From NCBI GenBank assembly GCA_014379665.1, contig JACMLK010000190.1, positions 1-7,760 on the forward strand: DNA of 7,760 nt. Direction: 5' to 3'. The stretch comes from Saprospiraceae bacterium. GTDB lineage: Bacteria > Bacteroidota > Bacteroidia > Chitinophagales > Saprospiraceae. Shown one piece after another: positions 6,349 to 7,760 of the stretch; the first letter of the stretch is position 1; every line of letters starts with the position of its first letter. The position numbers and the translations under genes were made by a program. The notes under the pieces were generated by a model, which had not been told where the DNA came from, made no database searches, and saw only the letters and a list, made by a program, of their open reading frames with translations.

Positions 6349-7416
6349 ATGAATTTTCATGTCCTTAAATATTTATTTGTCTACATGACACCCTTATTGG
6401 TGGTTATTTCCATCTATACAGGTGGAATATATACTTACATGGCAGTATTATATGTCTTCATACTGATTCCGGTGCTCGAATTTATTTTTACTGGCACGTC
6501 CAAAAATCTGGATGATGTAGAAGAATCTCTTGTTACCAAAGATAAGTTTTATGATTATTTATTGTATAGTTTAGTACCGGTCCAATGTGCCATCTTTGCG
6601 TACTTCCTGCTTCGTGTGCACGACCCCGCTTTTGCATTATGGGAAAAGATTGGGATGATGACAGCCTTTGGTATGTCCTGCGGCGCCCTCGGTATCAATG
6701 CAGCCCACGAACTGGGACACCGAAACACATGGTATGAAAAAGCCATGAGTAAAATATTGTTGGCCACAACTCAATATATGCATTTTTTTATTGAACATAA
6801 TCGGGGACATCACAAAAATGTATCTACTGATGAAGATCCTGCTTCAGCCAGATACGGAGAAACCGTTTATCGTTTTTTCGTCCGATCTATCCGGGACAGT
6901 TGGTTGTCAGCCTGGCATCTGGAATCAAAAAGATTAAAACCATTAAAGTTGCCATTCTGGAGTCTGCACAATGAGATGTTGAGATTTCAGCTCATTCAGG
7001 TTGGAATTTTAGGGAGTATTTTACTAACGTTTGGATTAGAGGTAACCTTACTTTATTTGGGTGCTGCAACGATTGGTGTCCTGCTTCTTGAAACCATCAA
7101 TTATATCGAGCACTACGGTTTGAGAAGAAAAAAAATCGATAATACCAGATATGAACGCACGATGCCCGTTCATTCATGGAATTCAAATCACACCTTAGGA
7201 AGAATACTGCTTTTGGAAGTCACCAGGCATTCTGATCATCATTATCTGGCTACCAGAAAATATCAGACCCTCCGGCATTTCGACGAAAGTCCGCAAATGC
7301 CTGCAGGATATCCGGGTATGATGTTATTATCTTTCATTCCACCACTTTGGTTCAAAGTCATGCATCATCAGATTGAAAAATATAAAGCTACTAGAGAAGG
7401 AGTATCTCTTGGCTGA
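6349..7416 (+). CDS. alkB: AlkB-type alkane 1-monooxygenase (membrane non-heme di-iron hydroxylase)
   Basis: A 355-aa integral membrane enzyme expected to hydroxylate the terminal carbon of alkanes or similar hydrophobic chains using O2 and electrons from rubredoxin. The histidine motifs that define the family are all present: HELGHR (120-125), EHNRGHH (149-155) followed by a VSTDEDPASAR-type stretch, NYIEHYGLRR (251-260), and RHSDHH (293-298) leading into RKYQTLR. That gives nine candidate iron ligands: His120, 124, 150, 154, 155, 255, 294, 297 and 298. About six membrane helices are visible: two in residues 1-45, one near 67-84, one near 100-118, and two between about 215 and 250. It is shorter than the roughly 400-aa Pseudomonas AlkB. 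The NYIEHYG and DPASAR signatures favour AlkB over ordinary fatty acid desaturases, but the substrate is not proven. No rubredoxin domain or gene is visible. Probably co-transcribed with the upstream secreted-protein gene (15-base gap). Confidence 0.88.
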   Translation: MNFHVLKYLFVYMTPLLVVISIYTGGIYTYMAVLYVFILIPVLEFIFTGTSKNLDDVEESLVTKDKFYDYLLYSLVPVQCAIFAYFLLRVHDPAFALWEKIGMMTAFGMSCGALGINAAHELGHRNTWYEKAMSKILLATTQYMHFFIEHNRGHHKNVSTDEDPASARYGETVYRFFVRSIRDSWLSAWHLESKRLKPLKLPFWSLHNEMLRFQLIQVGILGSILLTFGLEVTLLYLGAATIGVLLLETINYIEHYGLRRKKIDNTRYERTMPVHSWNSNHTLGRILLLEVTRHSDHHYLATRKYQTLRHFDESPQMPAGYPGMMLLSFIPPLWFKVMHHQIEKYKATREGVSLG

Positions 7417-7483
7417 AATGACATTTGAAAATTCAGCACATTTTTATTCTACTCATGCAGAGGCAGTAAAACTTTTATCGAAT

Positions 7484-7546
7484 TTATACTCAAAATAAAT
7501 TGGTTTGCGAAAATTCCTTTTACCAATATACTGATTTTGAGTATAA
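7484..7546. repeat. 13-bp inverted repeat with nested 6-bp stem
   Basis: TTATACTCAAAAT (7484-7496) is the exact reverse complement of 7534-7546. Inside the 37-base spacer, ATTGGT (7499-7504) pairs with ACCAAT (7522-7527). The structure starts 67 bases after the alkB-like stop. It could be a transcript-end structure or the trace of a small mobile repeat. Confidence 0.55.
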
Positions 7547-7549
7547 TGG

Positions 7550-7582
7550 CGACATAATTTTTCTCAAAAAAAATTATCGTCG
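7550..7582. repeat. AT-rich hairpin, 13 bp with one bulged base
   Basis: Bases 7550-7562 (CGACATAATTTTT) pair with 7569-7577 and 7579-7582, leaving C7578 bulged and a six-base loop at 7563-7568. It begins 3 bases after the preceding inverted repeat. The stem holds internal T and A runs, so it could act as a terminator in either direction, but the stem is weak. Confidence 0.4.
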
Positions 7583-7641
7583 GTATATTTTAGTCATGGT
7601 ATGATCCATTCGGTATCTCTGTTCAAACGAATTCAGAGAAG

Positions 7642-7680
7642 TCACATTATTTTAGAAATACAAATGTGATCTTATTTTTT
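7642..7680 (+). terminator. Weak intrinsic terminator candidate
   Basis: TCACATT (7642-7648) pairs with AATGTGA (7663-7669). An inner ATTT (7649-7652) pairs with AAAT (7656-7659), with a three-base bulge at 7660-7662. TCTTATTTTTT (7670-7680) follows. The arrangement is that of an intrinsic terminator, but the stem is AT-rich and lies 225 bases after the alkB-like stop. Confidence 0.3.
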
Positions 7681-7760
7681 CAAATCCGAAGGAATCGCAC
7701 AAAATCCTAATGCTACAATTATCAGCAAATATTTACCCCTTTCATTTACACAATCACAAA

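Larger units (their letters stand above)
7417..7760. other. Downstream AT-rich region with clustered inverted repeats
   Basis: No complete gene is supported in these 344 bases. Three stem-loop candidates lie between 7484 and 7669. At the right edge two short reading frames run off the window, one on each strand: a plus-strand frame from ATG 7710 (17 codons) and a minus-strand frame ending with a stop at 7675-7673 (28 codons). Either could be the edge of a real gene; neither can be chosen from so little sequence. Confidence 0.5.

Noticed and set aside
7418..7498. 26-codon plus-strand frame just after the alkB-like stop
   Set aside because: Too short, no family resemblance, and its end overlaps the 13-bp inverted repeat.

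Overview
The window looks like chromosomal DNA of a member of the Bacteroidota, possibly the Saprospiria or a related environmental lineage (lineage is inference). The signs are AT-rich sequence, no clear Shine-Dalgarno sites before the genes, candidate TAnnTTTG promoter elements, a secreted protein with a C-terminal type IX secretion (T9SS) sorting domain, and a TPR-containing histidine kinase of a form common in this phylum. There are no tRNA or rRNA genes, transposases or CRISPR arrays.

Layout: (1) Positions 1-219 are noncoding as far as I can tell. They hold a GC-rich left edge, a promoter candidate, and a perfect 9-bp dyad just before the first gene. (2) 220-2928 is a two-gene plus-strand unit: an orphan membrane histidine kinase followed, 3 bases after its stop codon, by a PLP-dependent enzyme of the ACC deaminase / D-cysteine desulfhydrase family. 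(3) 2929-3161 lies between convergent genes and carries a compact palindromic repeat module (3014-3070) and an 18-bp perfect palindrome (3095-3112). It is probably a dispersed repeat that may also terminate transcription. (4) A small DUF202 membrane protein is encoded on the minus strand (3162-3470, or to 3530 if a TTG start is used). (5) A divergent intergenic region leads to a second plus-strand pair: an 894-aa exported protein (propeller-like N-terminal region, three PKD domains, T9SS sorting domain) and, 15 bases further on, an integral-membrane alkane hydroxylase of the AlkB family with its full set of histidine motifs. (6) 7417-7760 has no convincing gene but holds a cluster of inverted repeats.

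The gene pairs are probably co-transcribed, judging by spacing. The kinase has no response regulator here, so its target is unknown; the adjacent PLP enzyme may simply share its promoter. The AlkB-like enzyme needs electrons from a rubredoxin and rubredoxin reductase, and neither gene is here. Its pairing with a surface or secreted adhesin-like protein raises the untested idea that the two act together in hydrocarbon or lipid use. I see no clearly new multi-gene system. The most interesting points are the AlkB/T9SS pairing, the repeat module at 3014-3112, the kinase-promoter dyad, and the inverted-repeat cluster after alkB.
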